A stretch of DNA of 64,000 nt from Bromus sterilis (Eukaryota; Streptophyta; Magnoliopsida; Poales; Poaceae): assembly GCA_950022295.1 (NCBI GenBank), contig OX465597.1:382695016-382759015 (forward strand). Direction: 5' to 3'. The notes under the pieces are model-generated. The model was not told the origin of the DNA. It ran no database searches and saw only the letters and a list, made by a program, of their open reading frames with translations. Positions 10,801 to 23,447 of the stretch are shown here, piece after piece. Numbering within the stretch: position 1 is the stretch's first letter; each line of letters begins with the position of its first letter. The translations under genes and the position numbers were made by a program.

Positions 10801-11886
10801 AAGGGGCACGGGAACTTCCTCGCCGTCGACCATGGCGGCGACGAGCTCCTGCGTTCATGGAGGATCTAGCTAGGGAGGAGGAGGGAGACGAAGGAATGGC
10901 TCGGGTGAACCGTGAGCTCACCGTGAGTTCAACGGAGGCAGTGGCGCGGTCGGGGATGCCCTGTGGTTGCCGGAATCGAAGAAATCGCGTGGCGGCTCGG
11001 GCGAGGTCTCGGTGAAGCTTGCGTTGGCCTCGAGCTCGATTAGTCCTCCAGCTTCTCCAGATAGAGGAAGTCGACGATGGCGCGCATGATGGACATGGTC
11101 TCCTCTCTTGTCTCCGGCGTCGGCTGCGGGTTTCGTCGACGGCGAACGGCGGCTGCTCTCGGGGGATTTGGGGAAAGCGCACAGAGAGCTTGAGAGAGTG
11201 CGGCGAGAGCGGGAGAGTGAAGAGGACGTCCAGGGGCTTCTCCTAGACACGTTGAAGGCGGCGGGGAAGCAGCTACGTGGCCGGGGACGTCGCGGTGGCG
11301 TCGGCGGCCTCGGCATGGCCGGCACGCAACATCGTGCTCGCTTGGCTGGGTAGACGATAAGCGCTCCAGATGGGCCTGGGCCGGGGTGCGATGAGTTGGG
11401 CCAGATCCAGGTGAGCCTTTTTTATTTATTTCTTTCTGTTTTCTTTTCTGCCTTTTTGTTTTGCTGTGCTAAATAAATAGCTAGGCATTTTATTAAATGC
11501 TAAAACTTTTTATATGGCTTCACAATATACTAGGCTAGCCACTTGTAAATTTGAACATTTTTAAAATTCAAACTATTTGAACTTTAAATCAAACAGGGGT
11601 TTTTGATTAATTCCAAGGTCCTATTTGAATATTTGAAAAATCTATGAGCATGGGGTGGGTCCCACATCATTTGATATGTGATCACACTTATTTATAAGAC
11701 TTTTCAAAAATCAAACATGAATTTTTGGAGAAGATTTATTTCTGGCCTTTTGAATTAATTCATCTGGGGGGTGTTCCTTCTCCCATTTGAGTTTGAAATT
11801 GAGTTCAAATGATTTCTTTGATTTTTTTTAACATGATGCAAGGTGACTTGCTAATCCTAGCACATACCTAACTTGGGGTTGTGACA
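7836..11886 (-). repeat. LTR_b, shared LTR between elements 1 and 2 (4051 bp)
   Basis: The repeat begins TGTCGGGACC and ends GGTTGTGACA on the plus strand. For minus-strand element 1 it is the 5' LTR and for element 2 the 3' LTR. Its left edge adjoins the element 1 primer site and its right edge the element 2 polypurine tract. The GC-rich block at about 10510-11360 produces many overlapping short ORFs in several frames, which I do not regard as genes. Confidence 0.88.
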
Positions 11887-14800
11887 ACTCGCCCCCACTC
11901 AAAAGAATCTCGTCCCGAGATTCAGAAGTCTGCGGGAGGTAGGAGGGATACTCGGCACGGAGACGGTCTTCTCTTTCCCACGTAGCTTCTCTCTCAGAGT
12001 GCTGTGACCATTGCACTTTCAGAAACTTAATCTCCTGACGACGAGTGACACGCTCTGCGGAATCAAGAATACGAACGGGGTACTCTCGATAAGAAAGGTC
12101 ATCTTGGAGATCAAGCGTTTCATGGTCGACTTCGCGGATGGGGTCCTTGAAGCAACGTCTGAGTTGTGACACATGGAATACATCATGTACTCGGGAAAGG
12201 TGCAGGGGTAGTTCAAGTTGGTAGGCAACTTCTTCACGTTTAGCAAGAATGCGGAAAGGTCCAATGTAACGTGGGGCCAACTTGCCTTTGATACCGAAAC
12301 GTTGGGTTCCCTTCAGAGGAGTAACCCGAAGGTAAGCCTTCTCATCCAGATTTTAGCTCTCTTTCCTATGATGACGATCATAGTAGCTTTTCTGACGAGA
12401 CTGGGCTTCTTTCAATTGAGATCGAACAATGCGAACTTGCTCTTCTGCTTCCTTGATCATATCCGGTCTAAAGAATTGTCTCTCACCGGTTTCTGACCAG
12501 TTTAGGGGTGTTCGACATCGTCGTCCATATAGGAGTTCAAAAGGAGCCATGTTCAGACTAGATTGGAAAATATTTTTATAAGAAAATTCGGCGAATGGAA
12601 GAGACTTCTCCCAATTCTTTCTGAATGAGATAACACAAGCTCTGAGCATGTCTTCAAGAATGTGGTTAACCTTTTCGACTTGACCGCTAGACTGAGGATG
12701 GAAAGCTGTACTAAAGGAGACATGAGTTCCCATAGCATTTTGGAAGCTTTCCCAAAATCTAGAGGTGAAAAGGCTACCACGATCAGAATTGATTTCCAAA
12801 GGAACACCGTGAAGAGACACAATTCTAGAGACGTACAAGTCCGCTAACTATCTAGCAGTTATAGACTCGCGAACTGGAAGGAAGTGAGCAACTTTGGAAA
12901 GCCTATCTACCACAACGAAGATGGCATCATTTCCTTTCTGGGTTTTTGGAAAGCCAGTGATGAAATATATAGTGAATTTGTCCCATTTCCACTCTGGAAT
13001 AGGCAAAGGTTGAAGTGTACCAGCAGGTCTTTGATGTTCGGCCTTAATGCGACGACAAACATCACATTCGGCAATGAACTGAGCAATTTGTCACTTCATC
13101 CTAGTCCACCAAAATCACTGGCGTAGGTCTCGGTACATCTTTGTGCTACCAGGATGAATCGAAAGGGGTGTGTCATGGGATTCCTTAAGAATTAGCCTCC
13201 TAAGATTGTGTTTTCGTGGTACAACCAATCGAGTGCCAAAGAAAACGACACCTTGATCATTTATGGAGAAACATTTAGCAACTCCGCTAGCAATGTTCTT
13301 CTTGATCTCTCGAATACCACCATCACGTTTCTGGGCGGCTATAATTTTATCCTCAAGGGTTGGTTTCGCCACCAAGGTAGAAAGATAGCCATGAGGAACA
13401 ATCTCAAGATTGAGTTTGCAAAATTCCTCATGAAGAAGTGGTTGATACTATTGTAACATGAGGTTGTTACAATACGACTTACGACTTAGTGCATCAGCCA
13501 TGACATTGGCTTTGCCTGGGGTGTAAGAAATTCCTACGTCGTAATCTTTTATCAACTCAATGCAACGTTTTTGCCTGAGATTAAGATCTGGCTAGGTGAA
13601 AATGTATTTGAGGCTTTGATGGTCGGAAAAGATCTCACAACGATTACCAAGGAGGTAATGTCGCCAAGTTGTTAGGGCATGAACTACGGCAGCGAGTTCA
13701 AGGTCATGGGTAGGATAGTTCTCTTCATGTGGACGCAACTGGCGTGAAGCATAAGATACCACATGTCTATCTTGCAGAAGTATGCATCCTAACCCTTGCT
13801 GTGATGCGTCACAAAAGATCTCGAAATCATTTTTGGTGTCTGGAGGTGCAAGTACGGGTGCAGAAGTCAATCTTCTTTTTAGCTCTTGAAAGCTTTCCTC
13901 GCACTTGGGAGTCCATAGGAATTTCTTGTCTTTCTTGAGGAGTTCAGTTAGAGGCTTTGCAACTTTAGAAAATTTCTCGACGAAGCGGCGGCAATAGCTG
14001 GCTAGGCCAAGAAAACTCCTAACTTGCTTAACCGATTCAGGTGGAGGCCAGTCAAGGACGGTCTGAACTCTCTCGGGATTCACAGCAATGCCTCTTGCAG
14101 AAATCACGTGGCCTAAGTAGGTCACTTCTGGTAGCCAAAATTCACACTTGGAGAATTTAGCATACAGGCGATGCTCTCTAAGTTTCATCAATACCAGCCT
14201 TAGGTGTTCGACATGTTCTCCTTCGTTCTTCGAGTAGATGAGAATGTCATCGAGATAAACTACAACAAATTTATCTAAGTACTCCATGAAGATCGAATTC
14301 ATCATGCGCGAGAAAGTGGCGAGGGCATTGGTTAAACCGAAGGACATGACAGTGTACTCGTAAAGACCATAACAAGTAGTAAAAGCCGTTTTTGGGATGT
14401 CCTCGTTTCGGATTTTGATTTGATGATAACCTAATCTCAAATCCATCTTGGAGAAGACAGAGGATCCTGCAAGTTGATCATAAAGATCATTGTTCCTGGG
14501 CAGTGGGTATTTGTTCTTTATCGTCGCTAGATTTAGCGGGCGATAGTCTACGCACATCCATTCTGTTCCATCTTTCTTCGTTACGAACAGAACGGGGCAA
14601 CCCCATGGCGATGAGCTAGGGCGGATGAAGCCTTGTTCCAACAAAGCTTCGAGTTGGGTTTTAAGCTCAGCTAACTCACGTGGGGCCATTTTGTATGGGC
14701 GTCTGGAAATTGGTGCGGTTCCTGGCATAAGATCTACTATGAACTCTACACATCTGTCGGGTGGCATTCCCAGCAGCTCTTCAGGAAAGACATCCGGGAA

Positions 14801-15388
14801 GTCACGAACCACCGGAATATCTTCAAGTTCGGGAAGGGGAAGTACATTCAAGGAATGCATATGGGTTCTCGTTCTGGGTGAGGTGTAGTTAACTGTCTTG
14901 CCTGAAGGGTGGGTGAGTTTCACTGATTTGCCTTTGCAATCAAGGTAGGCATTCTGCCTTGACAGCCAGTCCATGCCAAGGATTACATCGATGTTCGAAG
15001 ATTTGAGGGCTATGAGTGAAGCATGGAATACTAAACCCTCAATTGCAATTTGATTACCATGGCTTACTCTATTAGTTTGCCATCTTGACCCTGGAGTTTG
15101 AATAATCATTGGGGTGGACAATTCAACAAAAGATAACTCATGATGAAGTGCATAACTTTTTGACATGAATGAATGAGATGCTCCTGGGTCGAAAAGAACG
15201 GAAGTAGGAACATAATTGACTGGGAGTGTACCAAGAATGATGTCAGTGGCGTCGTCAGTCTCTTCGGCGGCAATCTGATTCACATGTCCACGAGTGGCGG
15301 GAGGAGCGGGTTTGGTGGTGTAGACCTTCTGGGGTGGCTTGCCATGACCGTTGTTGTTGCCTCCGGCACGGGGTGGAGCATTCTGATT
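11828..15388 (-). pseudogene. pol: Element 2 pol: protease, RT, RNase H, integrase, chromodomain (broken)
   Basis: The longest open piece (13592-15283, 563 codons) holds protease (DPGAS), RT with YLDD and most of RNase H. Further pieces hold the integrase zinc-binding region (13115-13375), the integrase core (12353-12838) and the chromodomain-like tail ending inside the LTR at 11828. Stops separating them include CAG to TAG at 13592 and 12841, TGA at 13115-13117 (shared with element 1), a CGA to TGA change near 13092, and TAC to TAA at 12353. The frame is otherwise collinear with element 3. The protein would be inactive as encoded. Confidence 0.88.
11887..11900 (-). other. Polypurine tract of element 2
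   Basis: The minus strand reads GAGTGGGGGCGAGT directly before the LTR. The same tract occurs in element 3 at 30287-30300. The pol frame reads straight through it into the LTR. Confidence 0.75.
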
Positions 15389-16345
15389 CTAGAGCTGGTT
15401 CTGGGGACACTCGCGGGAGTAGTGGCCTGCCTGACCACACTTGTAGCAGGCTCCAAAGAAAGTTCGTGGAGCTGGGTTGTTTGGTGGAGCTGGGTGGAAC
15501 GAAGCTGGTGGACGAGGAGCCACATAAGATGGCCTCGGTAGGTTGTTCTTGCGAAACATACTGTTGGGAATCCAGATCTTGCGCTTCTGAGAGCCGGAAC
15601 TGGATGAACCATCATCTCTAGGGTGTTTGCAGAAGTCATTGGGGGTGTTCATGTCCTCTGCCTTGATGGCCTTGTTGACAAGGACCTGGAAGGTGGCAAA
15701 GTCATGTAAGTTGATCTCACGAAGGAGTCCGGTATTGAGTCCACGACGGAACCTCTCTTGCTTCTTAGCGTCGGCGGAGACCTCTTCAGTAGCATAACGA
15801 GCCAGTCGGTTGAACTCACGACTAAACTCGTCAACAGTCCTCCTGCCTTGGGTGAGGTTGCAGAACTCCTCACGCTTGCGGTCCATAAGACCCTTTGGAA
15901 TGTGGTTCTCACGGAATGAAGTGCAGAACTCATCCCAAGATGTGGGGGGTCCAACGGGACGCATGTTCAGGAAATTCTCCCACCAAGAGCTAGCTGCACC
16001 CTTGAGGTGGTATGTGGCATAGCTGACCCTGTCACCATCTGCAACATGGCCTGCCTGAAGCTTCCTCTCGATGCTGCGAAGCCAGTCATCGGCGTCAAGG
16101 GGCTCGGTGGAGTAGCTGAAAACCGGGGGATGAAGCCGGATGAAGTCGTTCAAAGACACCAAATCGTTGCGCTGCTGAGTGGTGTTGCGGGCAATGACCT
16201 CCAGCAAATGGTGAGAGTGTCGGCGGTTCCTCTCATCCTCCATCAGAACCTGAGCCATCGTAGGTGGCGGTGGAAGGTTTCCTTCCTCCGGTTCATTCCC
16301 ACGACCATGGGCACGACCAAGCTGGCCACGGGTGCCTTGAGACAT
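15389..16345 (-). pseudogene. gag: Element 2 gag, truncated by a stop after the CCHC knuckle
   Basis: The frame starts at the conserved MSQGTRG (ATG at 16343-16345) and keeps the gag core and the CCHC knuckle. It ends at a TAG at 15389 where element 1 has CAG (the NQLQN residues). After the stop the same frame stays open into protease, which shows that gag and pol were one continuous frame in the parent. The capsid part is preserved; the gag-pol fusion is lost. Confidence 0.82.
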
Positions 16346-16678
16346 CCTGAAGGTGAAAACCAAAGTCAAACAGAGTTGATTGGAAGAGTCTAACACGGTA
16401 TTGAAGGTATTGGAAGAATCACAGAGCAAAGGAAGTAATCATCTTGACAACATGGTGATAAAGCATACAAGCCATATATTCACAAGCTGCCATACAAACC
16501 ATACATCGTCTTAGTACAAGCACCAATCTAATACAAACGTGATGAAGATGATACATCCTTTAGAGGCACTCTGACTTCCTATACATTATTTATCTAAGCC
16601 TCTGGAACTTAGAACACCTTGCGTACAATATACTAAATATACTACTACATCCTCACTAAAGCAAGACCACAAGCGGTC

Positions 16679-17458
16679 TCACTCATCTCCATCTCCATAG
16701 TAGTCCTCGTAAAAGTTACCCGCGTAACCCGGTAGCTGAAAGTGACCATCGGAAAACACGGAGGCCTGTGGACCCTGATATCCCTTTGGGCAAGGATGGG
16801 GTCTAGGTCCAGCGTAGGGTGGAAGCAGAGGACCACGGGGTGGAAAAATGCCTCCGATCTCGGGCCAAGCAACTCGAGAAGGCATCTGTGTCCTGACTGG
16901 GTAGATAGCATCATACTCCACTGATCCAACACTCACAAAAGGAGCCAGGAGTGTAAGTGCTCTATACAGACGAACACGGGTGGCGTGAAGCTCAAAACGA
17001 AGGGCACATGCATCACGATCTCTATCACAAGCGTGCCGAGCAGTGATCTGAAGCAATGGATCCTCCAAAGAGTGACCTATGTACAGTCCGGTGTAATACC
17101 CCTATTCTCCTGGAAGTGCAGCAGGGATATAGCGGAAGGATGTGTCTCCAAGAAAAGCATGCTCCTCTCTCAGCAGGGTAATACATGAGTATGCAGCATC
17201 CTGCACAGCCATGTTCTCAGTCATGCCAATGCCATGTCCAAAGTGGATAGGCTGAGTGACTCCAGTGTGGTGCGGGTAGATCCTGACAATGGAGTGGAAC
17301 TGGGTCTGATTAAAGTCAAGGAACTGCTCCTCAACTGTGTACTCAGGGTACCATCGGTATCCAATGTAGGACATCATCTCGATCAGCATGGCGGGATGCC
17401 CACGCACACCGAGGCACCTAGTCAAACGAACAATCTGCCGAGGGGGAAGATCTGCCAT
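16679..17458 (-). pseudogene. Accessory ORF upstream of gag, element 2 (one internal stop)
   Basis: This is the homologue of the intact 259-residue ORF of element 1, in the same position and strand. A TAG at 17102-17104 replaces the GAT codon of element 1 and splits it into 118 and 129 residues. The dsRBD-like stretch is in the N-terminal part and the Pro-rich and acidic tail in the C-terminal part. Most differences from element 1 are conservative. The function is unknown. Confidence 0.7.
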
Positions 17459-17781
17459 CTGAAACAGAAAGAAGGAGTTTGCAAATGCATTAGATTATGA
17501 AGAAACTTGGAATGACTCAGGCAGCATAACGGCTGTAATTGCAAGAAAAGACAATTTCTTACAACATGGAAACAACACTTACATACGATGTAAGAAATAA
17601 GGAAGCACAACAACGCTAGTAAACCGAACACAACCTTCCTACGGCTACAAGGAAGCAAACAACGAGATGTTCTAGTAAGACATAGATGATCCTAGTCCTA
17701 TCTTCCCGTAGAACAAGATGAGGGTGACTCAGAACTCAGAACGATGAGGGTAAGGAGAAAAAAGAAGCCTTACGTTGTTCC

Positions 17782-17789
17782 CTTATATA
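17782..17789 (-). promoter_or_regulatory. TATA-like box upstream of accessory ORF, element 2
   Basis: The minus strand reads TATATAAG, at the same place as in elements 1 and 3. A promoter role is inferred from conservation and position only. Confidence 0.38.
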
Positions 17790-17862
17790 CCCAGAGTAAC
17801 TATATAACTATAGCAAGCTAGACTCGACTTCGGCCAAGGCTGATAATCCTACTGTCAGTCCT

Positions 17863-17874
17863 GCTCTGATACCA
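17863..17874 (-). other. Primer binding site for initiator tRNA-Met, element 2
   Basis: The minus strand reads TGGTATCAGAGC, four bases inside LTR_c. It is identical to the sites in elements 1 and 3. Confidence 0.88.
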
Positions 17875-17878
17875 AGTT

Positions 17879-20800
17879 TGTCGGGACCCGGGGTTAGCGT
17901 ATGCAAGTCTCGCTACGACATAGTCATATGGAGAGCCGAGAACCGTACCCACTTGTCTAAGCAGACAAGGCCAAGCACAGAACATTCTTGGAAAGCATCG
18001 TACAAGAGGGGCATCCCATCCAGGCCGGATGATCAACTGAGATGGGGTCCTCATCGTCCGCACACAAGCCTTAGGATATGGGTGATGAACTCCCATATTC
18101 AAAGACAAGTCGTCTCAACCATACTATCGACTATCTCATAACTCTTACATAGACTTACTCCAGCCCGATCACTTAGTCGGGGTCTAGGGCAAGCTCGATC
18201 ATACATCAAAGTGTGCACGAGACAGAGTCTCGAGCAATCGAATCGCGATGCCCCAAGCTGCGCACATCTAAGGGCCACTTGGTGTATGAAAGACCGCCAG
18301 CCAGATCACAACTAAGGTCTCGAAAACCCATACAAAGACATGCATGTTATAAACATACACACAGCACACATGCCTTGTATGAACAAGATGTATCATTGCA
18401 ATTCTCTACAAAGTATTCATTTTATTCTTAACTCTCACAGAGTGCACATAGAGATCACAAGCATGTGATCCAACATTACAACAAACAAGCGGAAGCAAAG
18501 TAGGTCTGAGTACAGACACGTTTAACAAATGGCTTAAGAAGCCTTATTTAAACACAAGCCCTCCACGAGGGAACCAGTCGGCTGACTGGGACTACACTAG
18601 CTTGGTCTTCAGTCGTCGAGCTCGATGAAGAAGCCACCTTCGGGGTCAGTGGGTTCATCTAAAACATAGAATAAGCAAACGTGAGAACAAAGTCGTACTC
18701 AGCAAGATTTACGTAGGAGCTATACTACTCATGCACATGTATCAAGGTAAAGGGGGATGGGGTTTCACTTGCAGAAGTGCCAGCTTTGACTTGGCTAACC
18801 CTGAACTACGAGTACCAGACTTTGAGGTAAGAAGCGTACACGAGTCCACTACATCTCTTCAACCAATTACTCCACTATGGTGCCTTCCTCGACTTCCCCA
18901 CGAGAAAGCACACCATAGCACTCACGCTTATCTTGGTAAGTTTTATAAGTATCCAGTTCAAGTTGTCTAATAATCAGGCACAGTTTTCCAAGTAGTCCCT
19001 TACCGCGGACGCGGCTATTCGAATAGTTTATTAACTCTGCAGGGGTGTACTGCTACACGCATGAAACCATCAGTTACCACCGGGATCTCGTCACCCTTCA
19101 AGCGGGTGTCGGCGAGGATAATCTCCACAACTTTTACCTCATAGCCAACTCAAGTTCAATGAAGACGCCTATCTGGGAGGGTTTCGACATTCGTAACCCG
19201 GCCGGTCTACCGAAGTGGTCCCAGAAGATGTGTGTGTGGTGCATAAGCCGGTCTCGGTTGAGCCGGTCTCTCACCTTGCATCCAGGCCACAAACCTACCA
19301 GAACTCCGAACTACTACGACTCATTGAACTGACAAGGGGTGATTCAATGAGTTGAGAGGGGATTCGTTTGCCCAACATGTGGTAGTACTCTTCAGCTTGG
19401 ATCACCACACGAGAACTCGGACTTAAGGCGGTGTTCAACGAGACAACCCACTGTGTACTCCTACATAACCTCTCATTGTTCACCTTGTATTAGGGTAGAT
19501 TCACCAACACATTTCCACCATCATCAACATGATCACTACCATGCCGACTCACATAACAGTAACAACATTGTATCACTCTAAGCATGCAATAAGCAGTAAC
19601 AGTTGCAGGGGTCACATGATATCAATCAACTCCTTCATTTGCTAGGATTGTGGTTTGCCTACTACTGTGACAAATGATAGGTCATGCAAAGGAATGGGTT
19701 CATCTATGCGGTAGAAACGTAGCATGGTCATCATCCTATACAATGCATAAGCGAGACATGAGAGGGAAGTGGGATTTTATCGACATGATCAATGGGGGTT
19801 TGCTTGCCTTGCGGACGAGGTTCAGTCTCGGGATCTTCAACGAAGGGGGCTGCCTCCTGTTCCGGTTCCACCTCTACTCGACAAACAACAAGCAAGGGAG
19901 CAAAGTAAAAACAATGCACAAACACATGGTTGAAGGTTGAAACTTGGTTTGCATGCTTCTGATGTGTGAGGAAATTCCATTTAAATGGAGTATATTGCAA
20001 ATGAATTGCAAATTCAAACTCCAATTTGAATTCAATTTAGCCAAGTTACAAAAGCTATTGTTTGATCAAAGTAATTCATCTTGAAATGTGTATGATATGC
20101 CTCTGATGTTCAAGTGAAATGTGGCATGTTGCTAAGGTTCAAATTGCAAAAGCATTTGAATTTAATTTGATTAAATTCCAATTAAACCAAATAGCAAATG
20201 CTACTGGTCCCATTTTAAATTCAACTCAAACATAGTTGAAAGTTGTATATTTGGATATATTATTTTCTCCTGATCATTTTTCATATATTATATGTTCAAT
20301 TTGGAGTTAATATGAATTTTCTATGAATTTCCAAAGTTTAAGCCTTTTTCTGGAATTTCTGGAATTAGATTAAATCATTTAATTGCTTTATTGCGTCACT
20401 GTGATGTCATGTTGGCGACAGGGGGGGGTTCTGACGTGTGGGGCAACTTGGTCAAGGGCTGGGTTAGTAAACCCGGTTAGTTTAAACTAACCAGGGGTTA
20501 ATTAGCAGCCTGGGCCCACATGTAAGTGGCCCATGGGGTTTAGTTAGCGAGTTAAACTCGCCGGAGACATCAGTCTCGCCGGCGGTTAGTCGCCGGCGAC
20601 CTCCCGACGCGGCGGCGACGCACGGGACGGCGGCTCCGGCCACCATTTGGTGCGCTGAGGCCACCAAACGGGAGCCCGAGCAGGTCCGCGTCAAGCTGAG
20701 CAGAGCAAGGCCGCGAGGGTTCACCGGAACGTCGTCGGCATCGAGCTTTTGCGGCGGCCGTGGCAGGGCAACGACGAGGATGAAGCTGCGGTGGGTTTGC

Positions 20801-21956
20801 TTGGGCATGCGATGGCTCAGACGACTCCTTGGAGCACCAGGAGCACGGTGGACGCCATGGCTGGGTCAAAGGGGCACGAGAACTTCCTCACCGTCGACCA
20901 TGGCGGCGACGAGCTCCTACGTTCATGGCAGATCTAGCTAGGGAGGAGGAGGGAGACAAAGGAATGGCTCGGGTGAACCGTGAGCTCACCGTGAGTTCAA
21001 CGGAGGCAGTGGCGCGGTCGGGGATGCCCTGTGGTTGCTGGAATCGAAGAAATCGCGCGGAGGCTCCGGCGAGGTCCCGGTGAAGCTTGCGTTGGCCTCG
21101 AGCTCGATTAGTCCTCCAGCTTCTCCAGATCAAGGAAGTCGACGATGGCGCGCATGATGGACATGGTATCCTCTCTTGTCTCCGGCGTTGGCTGCGGGTT
21201 TCGTCGACGGCGAACGGCGGCTGCTCTCGGGGGATTTGGGGAAAGCGCACAGAGAGCTTGAGAGAGTGCGGCGAGAGGGGGAGAGTGACGAGGACGTCCA
21301 CGGGATTCTTCTGGACACGTTGAAGGCGGCGGGGAAGCAGCTGCGTGGTCGGGGACGTCGCGGTGGCGTCGGCGGCCTCGGCATGGCCGGGACGCAGCAG
21401 CGTGCTCGCTTGCCTGGGTTGACGACAAGCCCTCCAGATGGGCCTAGGCCGGGGTGCAATGAGTTGGGCCAGATCCAAGTGAGCCTTATTTATTTCTTTC
21501 TTTCTGTTTTCTTTTCTGCCTTTTTGTTTTGCTGTGCTAAATAAATAGCTAGGCATTTTATTAAATGCTAAAACTTTTTATATGGCTTCACAATATACTA
21601 GGCTAGCCACTTGTAAAGTTTGAACATTTTTAAAATTCAAACTATTTGAACTTTAAATCAAATAGGGGTTTTTGATTAATTCCAAGGTCCTATTTGAATA
21701 TTTGAAAAATCTATGAGCATGGGGTGGGTCCCACATCACTTGATATGTGATCACACTCATTTATAAGACTTTTCAAAAATGAAACATGAATTTTTGGAGA
21801 AGATTTATTTCTGGCCTTTTGAATTAGTTCATCTGGGGGGTGTTCCTTTTCCCATTTGAGTTTGAAATTGATTTCAAATGATTTCTTTGAATGTTTTTTA
21901 ACATGATGCAAGGTGACTTGCTAATCCTAGCACATACCTAACTTGGGGTTGTGACA
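17879..21956 (-). repeat. LTR_c, 5' LTR of element 2 (4078 bp)
   Basis: It begins TGTCGGGACC and ends GTGACA, collinear with LTR_b along its length with scattered substitutions and small indels. It marks the right border of the tandem array. The flanking sequence from 21957 belongs to an unrelated LTR fragment. Confidence 0.88.
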
Positions 21957-22484
21957 GAAAGTTCAAGCAAAACGTGGCAAAGTCACAGAAAACATGCATG
22001 GAGCAAGCAGAAATTATAGATACGTTTGGGACGTATCAATTGCCCAGCTGTAGCATGTTTACCTCGCATGGCTATTTTATCGTCTTTTGGGAGAGAGACA
22101 TCACTAGTGAACATCATGGGACCCCGGTCCATATCACCAATACTGTTTACACCTTCAATTTACTTTCAGTATTTACTTTTCCGTAGCTATTACTATCATT
22201 ATTATCCCGTGCCTTTTATCCTTTGTAAACAACAAGGCCGGAGGAATTGACAACTCATCTGTACTCGTTGGGAGCAAAGCTATCTGTTGTGTGTGAAGGT
22301 CCAGGCAAAGCAAGTGATTATCATAAAACGGCGCCTCACTTGCCTAACCACCTACTTGTTGCCGTTGGAGTCCTCCTGGACGATACTCAACCTTAGCATC
22401 TTTGCTTAGGGAAATTTGCTGCTATCTACATCTTACCTTCCACTTGGGTTAACCAACGGGGGCGAGAAGTTATCTCGTCTATCA
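21957..22484. repeat. Rearranged gypsy LTR fragment with inverted start
   Basis: Bases 21957-22038 are the reverse complement of an LTR start of the TGATACG type (read leftward from 22038). Bases from about 22036 to 22484 are the 3' part of the same kind of LTR in the forward direction, ending TCTATCA. Both halves match the solo LTR at 40459-42139, which is continuous in one orientation. The left half is cut off by LTR_c of the tandem array. It looks like an LTR whose 5' part was inverted. Confidence 0.65.
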
Positions 22485-23447
22485 GTAGGCAAGATCACCA
22501 GGCTCAGGAAGGTGGCGAGTTGCTCTTCGCAGGCTTAGTTCTTACTTTGTCTGTGATGATGCTCGTCAAGATGTGGACCAACGTGCCAATTATCTCAGCA
22601 TGTGCACACATGTAGAAGTCATAATTATTGGTGGCATTTGGTCTTGTGGTCCTCTGATGAGTAGTAGAGCTTTTGTCTTTTGGTATTGAACCTTGAATCA
22701 CTTTGACATGTAATTTGTGCTGCCTTCGGGTCCTTTGTAATGGAAGTGGTCTTTGAGTCCTTTGTAATGGAAACCGCCTTCAGGTCCTTGTTTAATGAAA
22801 ACTGCCTTTGAGTGCCTTGAAGTACTATCGGGTGCGCGGCAGCGCTCCCAATGGGAGTAGCCCCCAAGGCGACGCTCGACTTGTAGAGTCGAACGTAGAC
22901 TTTGAGATTTATTCATCCATGCTGGTCCTTCTTGCGGCTGCACTGTTGTTCCAAATTTTCATCAGGTGCGCGGCAGCGCTCCCGATGGAATTAGCCCCCG
23001 AGTCTTTAGGTGATCACTTGTGATCGGGTGAAGACTTTAAGAAATTGCTCTGTCCGATGTCTTCTTTATCCTTATTTTTGGGAAATAGATTATGCTGATG
23101 CGAAAACTTTGAGTGGGGCTTCCTTGTAAAATGATGAGGGCGAAGTAATGTCTCTGGGGGGAAGTCTTTGCTCGAGTCCCTGAGTGTTGTAGGTGTCGTC
23201 GTGTAAATGAAATAGCGTCTCTCGGTGGGAGTCTGCGCTCAAGCCCCCGAGTGCTTTAGTATCGTTGCGTAAGCGAAATAGCGTCTCTCGGGGGGAGTCT
23301 GCGCTCGATCCCCCCGAGTGCCTTAAGTAGTATTATAAGTAGTATTATTTGGGCAACACCTCATTTATTGCTTCGAGTTTTTACATGAGTTGCCGATCGG
23401 TGCTGCTGCCGATACGGCTTTGCTGGTTGAAAGTGCCTATGGGTAGT
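22485..23447 (-). repeat. 3' untranslated region of the Tat element with tandem repeats
   Basis: No gene is seen. Three imperfect copies of a unit of about 66 bp lie at about 23143-23330; the last two are close (GAAATAGCGTCTCTCGG...CCCCGAGTGC). A second pair of repeats with GGTGCGCGGCAGCGCTCCC starts near 22831 and 22964. Tandem repeats between integrase and the 3' LTR are a known property of Tat-lineage elements. Confidence 0.7.

Larger units (their letters stand above)
1..21956 (-). mobile_element. Tandem Tekay/Del-like Ty3-gypsy array sharing a middle LTR
   Basis: Three copies of the same ~4 kb LTR (1-1976, 7836-11886, 17879-21956) alternate with two homologous internal regions (1977-7835 and 11887-17878), all on the minus strand. 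The LTRs read TGTCGGGACC...GGTTGTGACA on the plus strand, so they have TG/CA ends. Each internal region has, in minus-strand order, a tRNA-Met primer site, an accessory ORF, gag, protease, RT, RNase H, integrase and a C-terminal chromodomain-like tail, then a polypurine tract. Long LTRs plus a chromodomain after integrase are typical of the Tekay/Del clade of chromoviruses. Two elements sharing one LTR is the expected product of unequal recombination between LTRs. The left end lies outside the window, so a target duplication cannot be checked; the five bases after the right end are GAAAG. The family name is not assigned. Confidence 0.88.
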
